A stretch of 64,000 nt of DNA from Streptomyces violaceusniger Tu 4113 (GCF_000147815.2 NC_015957.1:868001-932000); one strand, 5' to 3'; shown: positions 8,463 to 17,411, counted from the stretch's first letter. Numbers and translations: made by a program. Notes: generated from the letters alone by a model not told the origin.

Positions 8463-9716
8463 GTGGATACGGATACGGAAACGAGGAAGAAGCCGCTGTC
8501 ACGGCGGCGGGTTCTGGCCCTGACGGGTGGGGCTCTGATAGCCGCCGGCTGCACGCAGGGCGAACAACGCCCCGCCGACAAGACCAGCCACGCCCCCGAG
8601 GAAAGAGCGTCCGCCGACGGTCCGGCCGCCGATCCGGACGGCGTGCTGGGAGCGAATTTCAACGAGGACCCCGACAGCGTGACCTTCGCCGAGTTGCGGG
8701 ATCTCTCCGCGAGCTGGCTCCGGGGCTTCGTCCCCATGCCCGAGGTCACGGCCGACGCCTCCCACCAGCGCGCCATCGAGAAACTCCTGGACGCCCACCA
8801 CCAGGGCTACGGCACGGTGCTCTCGCTGAAGTTCCCGTACAACCACCGGGCGATACCCCGACCGGGCAGCTCGGCCATGACCGCGGAACTCGCCCGGGTC
8901 GACCGGGTCCTGCACACCGTCCTCGACACCGTCGACGTCCTGGGCATCGCCAACGAGCCCTTCATCGAGAGCCTCCCGCAGGACCGCCGCTCGGGCGCGA
9001 TGAACGCGTTCTACGAGACGGTCGCGGAGCACATCATCGCGTACCGGAAGAAGCACTTTCCCTCGCGCTGCCGGACCCACCTCTACATGGGCGCGCTCAA
9101 CCACCTCGACAAGCCGGACGAGCAGACGGCGGCCACCGACCGCTGGCTGTCCTTCGCGCGCCGGACCCCGGAGATCGAGGGCGTCGACATCCACCCCCAC
9201 GTCGCCGCGCCGGAGCGGGTACAGCCCTACCTCGACTACATCCTGCCCCGCCTCCGCGACGACCAGAAATTCCTCGTCACCGAGTTCTCCCTGGTACAGC
9301 TCTGGAAGCAGCACCTGAGCGACACGATCCCCACCCGTTTCGCCCGCCGCTACCACCTTCCGTCGAACACTCCGGTGTGGAAACTGATCCGGGATGCGAT
9401 CGAGCATCCCTTCCCGGAGCAGAAGTGGCACGACTTCCTCGCCATGAGCCCCTGGTTCGAGCGCAACAAGCACTTCCTGCGGGACCAGGTGGGCCACTTC
9501 CGCGACACGGGGCGCCTCGCCGTGGCGACGTACGGAGTCACCCAAGGCGCCGCCATGACCGAGAACTTCGGCCCGGACAAGCAGCCCTGGCTCCTGAACA
9601 GCCTCTACGCCAACCGCACCGTCGAGCGACCGGACGACGGTCCACCGGCCCACAGCTACGGATTCTTCGACGACTTCCGCGCCCTCCAGCGGCAGCAGGA
9701 CCGCCGCGGGTCCTAG
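8463..9716 (+). CDS. Tat-type lipoprotein with glycoside-hydrolase clan A-like (TIM barrel) domain
   Basis: The chosen GTG start has an AGGGAA Shine-Dalgarno and gives an N-terminus with twin arginines and a lipobox (LSRRRVLALTGG ... IAAGCTQ), indicating export and a lipid anchor. The mature part opens with GANFNEDPDS and has a strand ending LGIANEPFIES, with Glu about 165 in the NEP position of clan GH-A acid/base residues. A later strand, FLVTEFSLVQLW, places Glu about 274 at the nucleophile position. This suggests a retaining beta-glycosidase fold, but no family is recognised and activity is unproven. It follows the kinase gene by about 140 bp. Confidence 0.7.
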   Translation: MDTDTETRKKPLSRRRVLALTGGALIAAGCTQGEQRPADKTSHAPEERASADGPAADPDGVLGANFNEDPDSVTFAELRDLSASWLRGFVPMPEVTADASHQRAIEKLLDAHHQGYGTVLSLKFPYNHRAIPRPGSSAMTAELARVDRVLHTVLDTVDVLGIANEPFIESLPQDRRSGAMNAFYETVAEHIIAYRKKHFPSRCRTHLYMGALNHLDKPDEQTAATDRWLSFARRTPEIEGVDIHPHVAAPERVQPYLDYILPRLRDDQKFLVTEFSLVQLWKQHLSDTIPTRFARRYHLPSNTPVWKLIRDAIEHPFPEQKWHDFLAMSPWFERNKHFLRDQVGHFRDTGRLAVATYGVTQGAAMTENFGPDKQPWLLNSLYANRTVERPDDGPPAHSYGFFDDFRALQRQQDRRGS

Positions 9717-9723
9717 GGCAGTC

Positions 9724-10710
9724 CTAGGACGCGGAGAGCGAATTCAGCCAGTCGACCAGCAGTCGGTTGATCTCCTCGGGGCGCTCCTGCTGGATCCAGT
9801 GGCCGCAGCCATCGAGGATGTGCGAACCGACGAGCCCGGGCAGCGTGGTCGGGTACGCCTTGATCGCGTCGCCCATCCAGGTGGTGGAGGCGTCCAGGGC
9901 ACCGCCGATGAAGAGCGACGGCTGGGTGATGGGCGCACCGTTGAACTCGGCCAGCTCCTCCCAGTCCCGGTCCATGTTGCGGTAGCGGTTCAGCGCCCCG
10001 CTCAGTCCGGTCCGCTCGAACTCACCGGCGTAGGCGTCGAGGTCCTGCTCGCTCAGCCAGGCGGGCAGCCGGTCGGCGGGGAACCGCTCGCGCATCGTCG
10101 CGCCGCGCGTGATGAAGTGCGGGTCGGGCAGGTCGGGTCCGGGCATGGTGTCGCCGGACAGCGCGGCGTAGATTCCCGCGAGCCAGCCGCGTACATCCGG
10201 TTCGATCTCCGCCTCGGCCCGGCCCGGCTCCTGGAAGTAGGAGACGTAGAACTCCTCCTCCCCGCCCATCCCGGCGAAGACCTCACTGGGCCTGGGACCG
10301 CCGGACGGGGAGTACGGCACGCTCAGCATGCCGACGGCACGGAACACATCCGGCCGCAGCAGGGCGGAGTTGGCGGCGATGGGCGAGCCCCAGTCGTGGC
10401 CGATCACCACGGCGGACTCCTCGCCGAGCGCCTCCACCACGGCGACGTTGTCCGCCACCAGCTCCCGCATCCGGTACGCGTCCACCGCCCCGGGCCTGGA
10501 CGAGCGCCCGTATCCGCGCACATCGACGGCGGCCACCCGGTACCCGGCCGCGGCCAGCGCCGGGAGCTGGTGGCGCCATGAGTACCAGGACTCCGGAAAC
10601 CCGTGGACGAGCAGCACCAGTGGGCCGGTGCCCTGCTCCACGACGTGGATCCGCCCGGCGGGGGAGGACACCGGACGGTGGGTGAGGTCGGTCGTGGGTG
10701 GCTGCGGCAT
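9724..10710 (-). CDS. Alpha/beta hydrolase, probable epoxide hydrolase
   Basis: The protein carries the epoxide-hydrolase set: oxyanion motif HGFPESWYSW, nucleophile elbow VIGHDWGS with Asp as nucleophile (separating it from Ser lipases), a helical cap, and a C-terminal DGCGHWIQQERPEEIN holding the charge-relay His. Such enzymes hydrolyse epoxides to diols through an ester intermediate; the Asp also fits haloalkane dehalogenases, but the HGFP motif and cap favour epoxide hydrolase. ATG at 10710 is used because family homology begins there and a GGGAGAGAACC run precedes it. It is convergent with the lipoprotein gene. Confidence 0.83.
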   Translation of the reverse strand: MPQPPTTDLTHRPVSSPAGRIHVVEQGTGPLVLLVHGFPESWYSWRHQLPALAAAGYRVAAVDVRGYGRSSRPGAVDAYRMRELVADNVAVVEALGEESAVVIGHDWGSPIAANSALLRPDVFRAVGMLSVPYSPSGGPRPSEVFAGMGGEEEFYVSYFQEPGRAEAEIEPDVRGWLAGIYAALSGDTMPGPDLPDPHFITRGATMRERFPADRLPAWLSEQDLDAYAGEFERTGLSGALNRYRNMDRDWEELAEFNGAPITQPSLFIGGALDASTTWMGDAIKAYPTTLPGLVGSHILDGCGHWIQQERPEEINRLLVDWLNSLSAS

Positions 10711-10852
10711 GGTTCTCTCCCGGGGGCGCTCGGGCACGCACTCTGCGTGGCGGCCGACGGTCCGACCCTGCCGTGACCTCGGTGGCGCGGGCCATGCCTG
10801 TTGCCGGTTCGGCAAACCTGACCGTGGCCGTCGACCGCGTCCGGTGGGCCAG

Positions 10853-10905
10853 GGGTGCCAGCGGTGCCAGCGGTGTCAGGCGTGCCAGGGGTGCCAGGCG
10901 TGCGG
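10853..10905. repeat. Short tandem GTGCCAG-type repeat
   Basis: About six imperfect copies of a 9-10 bp unit built on GTGCCAG(C/G)G lie in the 255-bp gap between the divergent hydrolase and GYD genes. Nothing else is recognised in this gap apart from the GYD Shine-Dalgarno. Confidence 0.7.
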
Positions 10906-10965
10906 ATTCAGGACGTCGCTCCCAGACTTGAACTCAGGGGGTTCTTCTCCTGGGAGGTGAGGGGC

Positions 10966-11262
10966 GTGGCGACCTACATCACGCTGCTGAACTGGACCGA
11001 GCAGGGAGTCCGCGCCTACAAGGACACCACGAAGCGCACCGAGGACTTCGCCGCGGCGCTGAACAAGCTCGGGGCGAGGCTCGTGGACATCTACTGGACG
11101 GACGGGCCGTACGACCTGGTGTGCATGATCGAGGCCCCCGACGACGAGACCGCCACCGCGGCGTCCCTGCAGCTCGGCGCGGTGGGCAAGGTGCGCACCA
11201 CGACCCTGCGGGCCTTTGACCGCGAGGAGATGCGGGGCATCATCGCCAAGGCCGCGGGCTGA
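10966..11262 (+). CDS. GYD domain protein
   Basis: A 98-aa protein beginning VATYITLLNWTEQGV, with KDTTKRTEDF, then DIYWTDGPYDLVCMIEAPDD and KVRTTTLRAF. This is the compact alpha/beta pattern of the GYD family (ferredoxin-like fold), common in actinobacteria and of unknown function. GTG at 10966 is chosen because GGAGGTGAGG sits just upstream; the open frame extends 37 codons further through the repeat tract, which is unlikely to be coding. It is divergent from the epoxide hydrolase and convergent with the FG-GAP gene. Confidence 0.8.
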   Translation: MATYITLLNWTEQGVRAYKDTTKRTEDFAAALNKLGARLVDIYWTDGPYDLVCMIEAPDDETATAASLQLGAVGKVRTTTLRAFDREEMRGIIAKAAG

Positions 11263-11273
11263 GGAGATTGCGC

Positions 11274-11347
11274 GGGGAGGGCCGAGCCGCGACGGGGCCC
11301 AGCCGCGAAGGGGCCCAGCCGCGAAGGGCCGACCCGCGACGGGGCGG
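11274..11347. repeat. Tandem GGGGCCCAGCCGCGAA-like repeat
   Basis: Four to five degenerate copies of a unit of about 14-16 bp (CAGCCGCGAAGGGGCC class) follow the GYD stop. They lie in the convergent gap of 289 bp that ends at the FG-GAP stop. Beyond the repeat, nothing recognisable is seen up to 11551. Confidence 0.7.
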
Positions 11348-11551
11348 CCCTGTGACTCACCCGATGAGTGGGTGGACGGCGCGGGCGTCCGTCCTGGTGG
11401 ACGACGTTCGTGCCCGGGCCCCGGCGAGGAAGAGTCGGCGCTACGCGCCCGCACACCCATTCATGGTCGTATTCGGCCGATGGCCCGGCCCGGAAGAGTC
11501 GGACCAGGCCACCGAACCAACAACAACGAGGTGGTGCTACGTGCGGTGGTG

Positions 11552-13015
11552 CTACTTCGTGGCGCGGCCGGACAGCTCCGTGCCGAAGGCGGCATCGGCC
11601 GCCGGGGAGCCGAGATCGCCCGGCCCGATCAGGGCGGAGCCTTCGGCGGTGAGCCCGTCGGCGCCCGCGTACAGGAGCGCCACCGCGCCCGCGCCCTCGG
11701 TCCGGTTCGGGACCCCGACGGCCAGGTCGGGCTTGCCGTCGCCGTTGTAGTCGGCCGCCGAGACGGCGTCCCCGAACTTGTCGTTGCCCGCCATCTCGCC
11801 GGGAACGCCCTCGGTGTCGAGGGAGAACGTCTGCGCCCCCGCGTCGGTCAGCCAGTTCTTGGTTCCCTTGAGCACGGTGATGGCGCCGGCGTCGTTGTAG
11901 CCGCCGGGGGCCTCCGCGGCGGTGTCGCTGACGACGAGGTCGTCATTGCCATCGCCGTTGATGTCGGTGAGCTGGGAGGCGGTGCCGCTCTGCGCCTTGC
12001 CCTTCCAGTCCACCGGGTTCGCGGTGTCGAGGCCCTGGGCGGTGCCCGGGTACGTCCGCAGGCGCTGGTCCTCCGGACCGTCCTCGAAGCCGGTGTCCGT
12101 GACGACGTCGTCCTTGCCGTCGCCGTTGATGTCACCGACCACGGCCTGGTACGAGGCGAACGGCAGCGCCACGTCCTCGCCCAGCGACGTGCTCTTCAGC
12201 CCCCCGGACGAACCGGGCAGCACGCCGAGCGTGCCCTCGTCGGCGGGGTCGTCCTGGTAGGCGACGGTGACCAGGTCGGCGAAGCCGTCCCCGTTGATGT
12301 CGCCCGAGGACAGATGCTCGATGCCCGCTCCGCCGCCGGGCGGGGTGACGCTGGACATCTTCGGGGTGGCCGTCTCGCGCAGGTTCGCCGCGCCGCCGAC
12401 GATCTGGACCTTGGTGCCGTCGGAGATGGCGATGTCGTCGCGGCCGTCGTGGTTGTAGTCGCCCACGGCCATGGTGTTGCCGAACATCGCGTAGGCGGTG
12501 GCCTTGGGCGCGTGGAAGGCGATGGCGTCGCTGGACAGGCCGTCCTTCGAGCCGAAGACGACCGTGACGGAACCGGCCCGCTTGGCGGTGCCGATGGCCT
12601 CGGAGTTCGCGGCCACGATCAGATCGGTGTACCCGTCTCCGTCCACATCGCCGCGCACCACGGCCGAGCCGAAGTGGTCCCCGGCCTCGGGCGTGCCGGG
12701 CACCCCCGCGCTGGCCTGCGACAACGTGCCGTGCCGGCCGGTGTCCACGCCGCTCTGGGCCCCGTAGGTCACGCCCACGTAGCCCGCCTTGGACTTCCCG
12801 GAGACGGTGCCGTCGGGCGCGCCCACGCCGAGGTCGGCATATCCGTCGCCGTCGAAGTCGCCCGTGGTCTTTCCTGCCGCGGCGGCCCTGGGGGAGGGCT
12901 GCTTCTGGTCGGCCCCGTCGCCGTTCGACACGGCGGCGCCGGCCCCGGCGGCCACAGCGGCGGTGACGACGGCGCCGACCGCCACACCCACCACACCTCG
13001 GGTTCTATTGCGCAC
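11552..13015 (-). CDS. Secreted FG-GAP (integrin alpha-like) repeat protein
   Basis: The 487-aa protein has a signal peptide (RNRTRGVVGVAVG followed by an Ala/Val-rich core). It then shows about seven FG-GAP/VCBS blades with calcium-binding loops of the type D-x-(D/N)-x-D-G: DFDGDGYADLGVG, DVDGDGYTDLIV, DYNHDGRDDIAI, DINGDGFADLV, DINGDGKDDVV, DINGDGNDDLVV and DYNGDGKPDLAVG. It is therefore an extracellular beta-propeller, of a type abundant and functionally undefined in Streptomyces. GTG at 13015 is preferred because GGAGG precedes it by 6 nt and the signal peptide starts there; the frame opens much further upstream. Confidence 0.88.
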   Translation of the reverse strand: MRNRTRGVVGVAVGAVVTAAVAAGAGAAVSNGDGADQKQPSPRAAAAGKTTGDFDGDGYADLGVGAPDGTVSGKSKAGYVGVTYGAQSGVDTGRHGTLSQASAGVPGTPEAGDHFGSAVVRGDVDGDGYTDLIVAANSEAIGTAKRAGSVTVVFGSKDGLSSDAIAFHAPKATAYAMFGNTMAVGDYNHDGRDDIAISDGTKVQIVGGAANLRETATPKMSSVTPPGGGAGIEHLSSGDINGDGFADLVTVAYQDDPADEGTLGVLPGSSGGLKSTSLGEDVALPFASYQAVVGDINGDGKDDVVTDTGFEDGPEDQRLRTYPGTAQGLDTANPVDWKGKAQSGTASQLTDINGDGNDDLVVSDTAAEAPGGYNDAGAITVLKGTKNWLTDAGAQTFSLDTEGVPGEMAGNDKFGDAVSAADYNGDGKPDLAVGVPNRTEGAGAVALLYAGADGLTAEGSALIGPGDLGSPAADAAFGTELSGRATK

Positions 13016-13522
13016 AAATCCTCCATCAGTAACGCATTGGGTCGCCCTTGAGCCCCGACCGCCATCTGTCTCCCCCGGCGGCCGGAACGGAAGGGTCGCC
13101 AAAGTAGAGTTGTCTGGAAGCTGAACGGTTGCCCAACCAAAGAAGAACGAGACCGGGCCGTGATCTTCGCTCGGCGGGCTCAACTCCCTTGCGCGGTTCG
13201 ACACTTGCTGCCAAGGCGCGGACGCGCCCGCCGACTGGGTGATGGCGCGGCGATGGCACAGCGACGGCAGGGCGACGGGAGGGCGGCCCTCCCCATGAGG
13301 ATCTGAGGCGACTTCCGCCCGTAGCTCCAATGCGCAGGCGAGTCGGTCAATCGGGGGAGCGGCCGGCCCCGCGTGCGCAGCGCACCACATCGCCGCAATC
13401 TGGACGCGTATCGACGAGTGGATCGAACAGACCCGGCGCCCCGGCGCCAACACCTACCGGCTCCCTGCCCGGGCGGCTGACCCATCCCTGACGCCGACTC
13501 CGGCCGTCAGTCGCCCCGCCGG
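13016..13522. other. 507-bp intergenic stretch with no convincing gene
   Basis: The stretch holds the upstream region of the FG-GAP gene (minus strand) and about 380 bp of unassigned sequence. A short plus-strand stretch near 13379-13500 (IWTRIDEWIEQ) faintly resembles the N-terminus of SMI1/KNR4 proteins, but it has no start and stops soon after. I see nothing else. Confidence 0.5.
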
Positions 13523-13640
13523 TCAGTGCGGTGGGCGTAGTCCTGCGACGAGGAGTTTGACCAGTTGGCGGGCGTCGTAGTGGGGATCGCTTTCGGCGCC
13601 GATGCAGAGGTTTCCGATGCCTCCATGACCGCTCTTGCAA
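13523..13640 (-). pseudogene. 3' remnant of a TetR-family regulator
   Basis: Reading leftward, the stretch encodes GGIGNLCIGAESDPHYDARQ and then LVKLLVAGLRPPH followed by a stop. Leu/Val-rich ARQLVKLLVAGL endings of this kind are typical TetR C-termini. No start codon or DNA-binding domain precedes it: within about 40 codons it runs into a palindromic operator-like sequence. The gene therefore appears to have lost its 5' part by deletion. Its position, divergent from the downstream hydrolase, is what a local TetR repressor would have. Confidence 0.65.
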
Positions 13641-13683
13641 AGCGGAACATCGCTCCGTATCGTTAGCGGAGCAACGTTCCGCT
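13641..13683. promoter_or_regulatory. Palindromic operator next to the TetR remnant
   Basis: Outer arms AGCGGAAC (13641-13648) and GTTCCGCT (13676-13683) are perfect complements, and inner arms GCTCCG and CGGAGC are as well. The site lies in the divergent region before the alpha/beta hydrolase, so it probably was the TetR operator controlling the hydrolase-epimerase pair. Confidence 0.65.
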
Positions 13684-13887
13684 TCGGTCATGATGGCAGA
13701 CCGGGGGACGGGCGGCCAGGCCGTCCCCTGCCCTCGCACGCTCCACCGGACCGAAACAGCACACGCGGTCGTCGATACCCGGTGTCGACGCGGCCGGGTG
13801 TGAGAAACCCTCCTCGCTCCCTCCCCCGGCCCGGCCTGCGACGCCACGGACCACCAGCGCGAAGAAACCGAACGGAAGGCACTCCCC

Positions 13888-14841
13888 ATGCCCATCCCCA
13901 GGCCCGACTCGAACACCACGAACGCGCAGCAGACCCCGGGCGCGCCCACCACGGTGGTATCCGCGAAGCCGGTCGTCCTGTCCGCCCCGGGCCGCGGGGA
14001 GGATCTCCAGGTCCGCGTGTCCGCCCCCGCGACCGGCGGCGATCTGCCCGTCATCGTCTTCTCGCACGGCTTCGGCTGGTCGATGAACGGCTACGCCCCG
14101 CTGGCGGACCACTGGGCCGCTCAGGGCTTCGTGGTCATCCAGCCCACCCACCTCGACTCCCGGACCCTCGGCATCCCCGCCGAGGACCCCCGTACGCCGC
14201 GGATGTGGCGCTTCCGTATCGAGGACCTCACACGCGTACTGGACGGACTCGACGTTCTGGAAGCCTCCGTCCCGGGCCTCGGCGGGCGCCTCGACCGCGA
14301 CCGCATCGCCGTGGCCGGCCACTCCTGGGGAGCCCAGAGCGCGAGCGCGCTGCTGGGCGCGCGTGTCCTCGGCTCCGACGGCGTTCCCGGCGAGGACATG
14401 TCCGACCCCCGCGTCAAGGCGGGCGTGCTGTTCGCCCTGACCGGTCTGGGCGACGACCTGACGCCGTTCGCCGTCGAACACCTCCCCTTCATGCGGCCGT
14501 CCTTCGAGACCATGACCATGCCGGCCCTCATCGTCGCCGGGGACAACGACCGGTCCCACCTGTCCACCCGCGGACCGGACTGGTTCACCGACCCGTACAC
14601 CTACAGCCCGGGAAACAAGGCCCTGCTCACGCTCTTCGGGGCGGAGCACTCGCTCGGCGGCATCCCCGGTTACGAGGTCGCCGAGACGACGGACGAGAGC
14701 CCCGCGCGCGTCGCGCTGATCCAGCACCTCAGCACGGCCTTCCTCCGCAGTGCCCTCCACCCCGAGGACACCAGTTGGAAGACGGCGGTCAGCGCCCTGG
14801 AAGAGAACCCCAGCGCGCTGGGGAAGCTGCAGAGCAAGTAA
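13888..14841 (+). CDS. Alpha/beta hydrolase (PAF-acetylhydrolase / chlorophyllase-like)
   Basis: The 317-aa protein has an oxyanion segment (VIVFSHGFGWSMNGY), a serine nucleophile elbow (IAVAGHSWGAQSA), an acid region (MPALIVAGDNDRS) and a terminal catalytic His in LFGAEHSLGG. This is a complete Ser-Asp-His triad of the dienelactone-hydrolase / PAF-acetylhydrolase clan. No signal peptide is seen, so it is probably cytoplasmic. ATG at 13888 follows a GGAAGG Shine-Dalgarno. The 69-bp gap to the epimerase gene suggests co-transcription. The substrate is unknown. Confidence 0.8.
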   Translation: MPIPRPDSNTTNAQQTPGAPTTVVSAKPVVLSAPGRGEDLQVRVSAPATGGDLPVIVFSHGFGWSMNGYAPLADHWAAQGFVVIQPTHLDSRTLGIPAEDPRTPRMWRFRIEDLTRVLDGLDVLEASVPGLGGRLDRDRIAVAGHSWGAQSASALLGARVLGSDGVPGEDMSDPRVKAGVLFALTGLGDDLTPFAVEHLPFMRPSFETMTMPALIVAGDNDRSHLSTRGPDWFTDPYTYSPGNKALLTLFGAEHSLGGIPGYEVAETTDESPARVALIQHLSTAFLRSALHPEDTSWKTAVSALEENPSALGKLQSK

Positions 14842-14852
14842 GAGAGCCCTCC

Positions 14853-14894
14853 AACGATCAAGACCGCTACAGAAACGATCAAGACCGCTACAGA
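14853..14894. repeat. Perfect 21-bp tandem duplication
   Basis: Two head-to-tail identical copies of a 21-bp unit beginning AACGATCAAGACC fill the gap between the hydrolase stop and the epimerase Shine-Dalgarno. This is a recent slippage duplication that lengthens the spacer. Confidence 0.9.
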
Positions 14895-14910
14895 ACAGAA
14901 AGGACAAGCG

Positions 14911-15855
14911 GTGATCCTCGTCACCGGAGGTCTCGGCTTCATCGGCTCCCACACCGTGCGAGCCCTGCTCGACCTGGGCGAAGACTGCGTCGTGGCCCAG
15001 CGCCACACCCGTGAACTCCCGGCCATGCTCGCCGGAGAGCGGGTGGCGGTGGAGCAGGCGGACATCACCGATCGCGACGCCCTGCTCGCGATCGGCCGCC
15101 GCCACGACATCACGGGCATCGTGCACCTGGCAGCGTCCTATCCCTGGTCCCCGACCCCCGACGCGGCGGTCGAGACGACACGGCAGGCGCTCGACGGACT
15201 GCTGAACATCGCGCAGGCGGCGCAGGAGTGGGGCGTGCGACGGCTGGGCGTCGCCAGCACGATCGGCGTCTACTTCGGGGTCGAGAACGACGGACCGCTA
15301 CGCGAAGACGCTCCACTGCCCCTGAACGCACCCGTCTCGATCCCCACCTTCAAGAAGGTCGGTGAACTGCTCGGCGGATTCCTCGCCGACACCACGGACA
15401 TCGACATCGTCAACTACCGCATCTCAGGCACCTGGGGCCCGCTCGGCCACACCGAACCGTTCTTCGCCGCCCCCGCCCTCATCCACGCCGCCGCCCGCGG
15501 CACCGCCCCGGACCTCTCCCACCTCATGCGGCCGGCCTTCGCCGAGGACGGGATCGACCTCAACTACGTGCCGGACACCGGGCGTGCGCTCGCCCTCCTC
15601 CAGCTCGCGGACAAGCTGAACCACCGCACGTACAACGTCGGCTCCGGCCGGGCCACGACCAATGCCGAGCTCGCCGAAGCGATCAAAAAGGTGGCCCCCG
15701 ACGCCCAGGTCGACCTCCCCACGGGAGGCGACACACCGCCCATGGTCCTCGACATCAGCCGCCTCCGGGAAGACACCGGCTACCAGGCCGAATACGACAC
15801 CGAACGAGCCGCCGCCGACTACATCGCATGGCTGCGCGCGGGCAACAACACCTGA
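14911..15855 (+). CDS. NAD-dependent epimerase/dehydratase family protein (extended SDR)
   Basis: The protein starts ILVTGGLGFIGSHTV (GxxGxxG Rossmann motif), and has VHLAASYPW, STIGVYFG at the position of the usual S/T, and a modified active-site region in which the YxxxK motif is replaced by TFKKVGE (Lys present, Tyr not obvious). The C-terminus has YNVGSGRATTNAELAEAI. Overall it fits sugar-nucleotide or isoprenoid-type epimerases/reductases. Absence of a clear catalytic Tyr makes activity uncertain. The GTG start has a GAAAGGA site, and the gene is probably co-transcribed with the hydrolase. Confidence 0.8.
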   Translation: MILVTGGLGFIGSHTVRALLDLGEDCVVAQRHTRELPAMLAGERVAVEQADITDRDALLAIGRRHDITGIVHLAASYPWSPTPDAAVETTRQALDGLLNIAQAAQEWGVRRLGVASTIGVYFGVENDGPLREDAPLPLNAPVSIPTFKKVGELLGGFLADTTDIDIVNYRISGTWGPLGHTEPFFAAPALIHAAARGTAPDLSHLMRPAFAEDGIDLNYVPDTGRALALLQLADKLNHRTYNVGSGRATTNAELAEAIKKVAPDAQVDLPTGGDTPPMVLDISRLREDTGYQAEYDTERAAADYIAWLRAGNNT

Positions 15856-16078
15856 GCCAGGGCCCAGCGCTGGGCACGGCCCTGCCCTGCCCTGCCCTGG
15901 CACTGGGACTTGAGGGCGGGACTCATCTCGGTCCCCTTGTCCGGTCTTGGGACCGGCCGAGGGGGCTGCATCCTGCATGGATCGCCGGACGGCCCCCACG
16001 GAAATGAAGGCCGATCAGGAGTACCCGTGGAGCCGGCCGGGGGTACATTGCGAGTGTCAGCACGCTATGGGAGTCAGT

Positions 16079-17299
16079 ATGCCCGAGACCAATGACAAGC
16101 ACATCGGCGTCCGGATCCGTGAGTTCCGCATCATCCGCGACTTCTCCCTCGCTGAGCTGGGTCGGCGTGCCCACGTATCCACCAGCCAGCTCTCCCGGGT
16201 TGAGACCGGCGAGCAGCCCGCCAGCCCGTCCGTGCTGGCAGCGGTGGCCCGCGCGCTCGAAGTCACCTTGTCCGTACTGCACGGCCAGCCGTACATCCAC
16301 ATGCTGCAGAAGGATCAGCTCGATCGACTACTCGCGCCGATCAGCAGCGCGCTCGACGCGTGGGACATTCCCGCCGAGGACGATCTGCCGCCGCGCTCAC
16401 TGGACGACATCGCAGCAGACACGAAGGCCATCGCGGAGAAGCGCGCCAAGGGTGAGTTCGGGACGGTGGCTGAGGCGTTGCCAGGACTCATCACCGATAC
16501 GGCCCTAGCCGTACAGACGTACACGGTGCCGGGCCGGGATCGCGAGCGAGCGCACAACCTGCAAGCCGAGATCGCGCGGACCACGGCGATCGTGGCGTAC
16601 CGACTCGGCTACATGGACCTCGCACGGCTCGCCCTGGCACGCATGGCCGTAGCCGCGCCCCACTCCGGTGACCCGCGCCAGGTCGCCGTCGAGAGGTACG
16701 AGCGCGCCGTCATCACCCATGCGGAAACCTCGCGCCCGGACCGAGGTGTGGCGTTGATGAGGCAGGCGCTACGTGATCTGGACGATGACGGCGACCCGGC
16801 GACCACCGCCGTGCGGGGCACCCTGCTGCTACGTGCCTCGGCTCTCTCTGCCGTACAGAAGGACCACACCGCCGCAAGGGATTGGCTCGGTCAGGCCACT
16901 GAGCTTGCGGAAGCCGGAGCCGCCGCAGATGCCGCCGAGAATCCGCCCGGCTCTCGGTACGCGCTGGCGTTCGGCGAGTTGAACGTGAACCTCGGGCGGC
17001 TGGATGTCGCCATGTTCCAGGACGACTATGAGACCGCGGTACGCGTCGCAGACGATGTGCGGTTGCCCGAGTCGTATCAGCCCACGAGGGTGGCGGGCTT
17101 CCTGATCCGACGTGCCGGCGCGGAGGCGTGGACGGCTCGCCATGACGATGCGCTCGCCTCGCTGGAGCAGGCGCGTGCGAAGGCGCCGCAGTTGACCCGC
17201 TATCACCCCGAAGTGCACCAGACCGTCGGGACGCTGCTACGGGCCCGGCAGAGGGCGGCAGAGCCGCTGCGCGAGTTCGCCCAATGGAGCGGTGTGTAG
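16079..17299 (+). CDS. XRE-family regulator with TPR-like helical C-terminal domain
   Basis: Residues about 8-65 form a Cro/C1-type HTH (IREFRIIRDFSLAELGRRA ... TSQLSRVETGEQPASPSV). About 320 residues of paired amphipathic helices follow (for example AYRLGYMDLARLALARMA and AMFQDDYETAVRVADD), resembling TPR-type sensor domains of Streptomyces XRE regulators. ATG at 16079 is chosen because GGGAG lies 5 nt upstream. A terminator follows the gene, so it is probably monocistronic. Targets and ligand are unknown. It sits in the accessory stretch left of tRNA-Arg. Confidence 0.8.
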   Translation: MPETNDKHIGVRIREFRIIRDFSLAELGRRAHVSTSQLSRVETGEQPASPSVLAAVARALEVTLSVLHGQPYIHMLQKDQLDRLLAPISSALDAWDIPAEDDLPPRSLDDIAADTKAIAEKRAKGEFGTVAEALPGLITDTALAVQTYTVPGRDRERAHNLQAEIARTTAIVAYRLGYMDLARLALARMAVAAPHSGDPRQVAVERYERAVITHAETSRPDRGVALMRQALRDLDDDGDPATTAVRGTLLLRASALSAVQKDHTAARDWLGQATELAEAGAAADAAENPPGSRYALAFGELNVNLGRLDVAMFQDDYETAVRVADDVRLPESYQPTRVAGFLIRRAGAEAWTARHDDALASLEQARAKAPQLTRYHPEVHQTVGTLLRARQRAAEPLREFAQWSGV

Positions 17300-17319
17300 C
17301 TAATCCGGCACGCTAAGTC

Positions 17320-17358
17320 AAGGCCTCGATGTCCCTATCTTAGGGAAATCGGGGCCTT
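17320..17358 (+). terminator. Intrinsic terminator after the XRE gene
   Basis: An interrupted inverted repeat pairs AAGGCC with GGCCTT, CGAT with ATCG, and CCCTA with TAGGG around a 3-nt loop, 20 bp after the XRE stop. Confidence 0.7.
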
Positions 17359-17411
17359 GTCGCGTCGGCACGATGTGACGGTCAGTACACAGACCGTGCA
17401 CGGAGCCGATC

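Noticed and set aside
10853-10965. N-terminal extension of the GYD protein through the GTGCCAG repeat
   Set aside because: The repeat-encoded residues are not protein-like and a strong Shine-Dalgarno precedes GTG 10966.
13377-13500. Plus-strand stretch resembling the start of an SMI1/KNR4 (SUKH) protein
   Set aside because: The match is about 10 residues, there is no start codon or Shine-Dalgarno, and the frame stops soon after.
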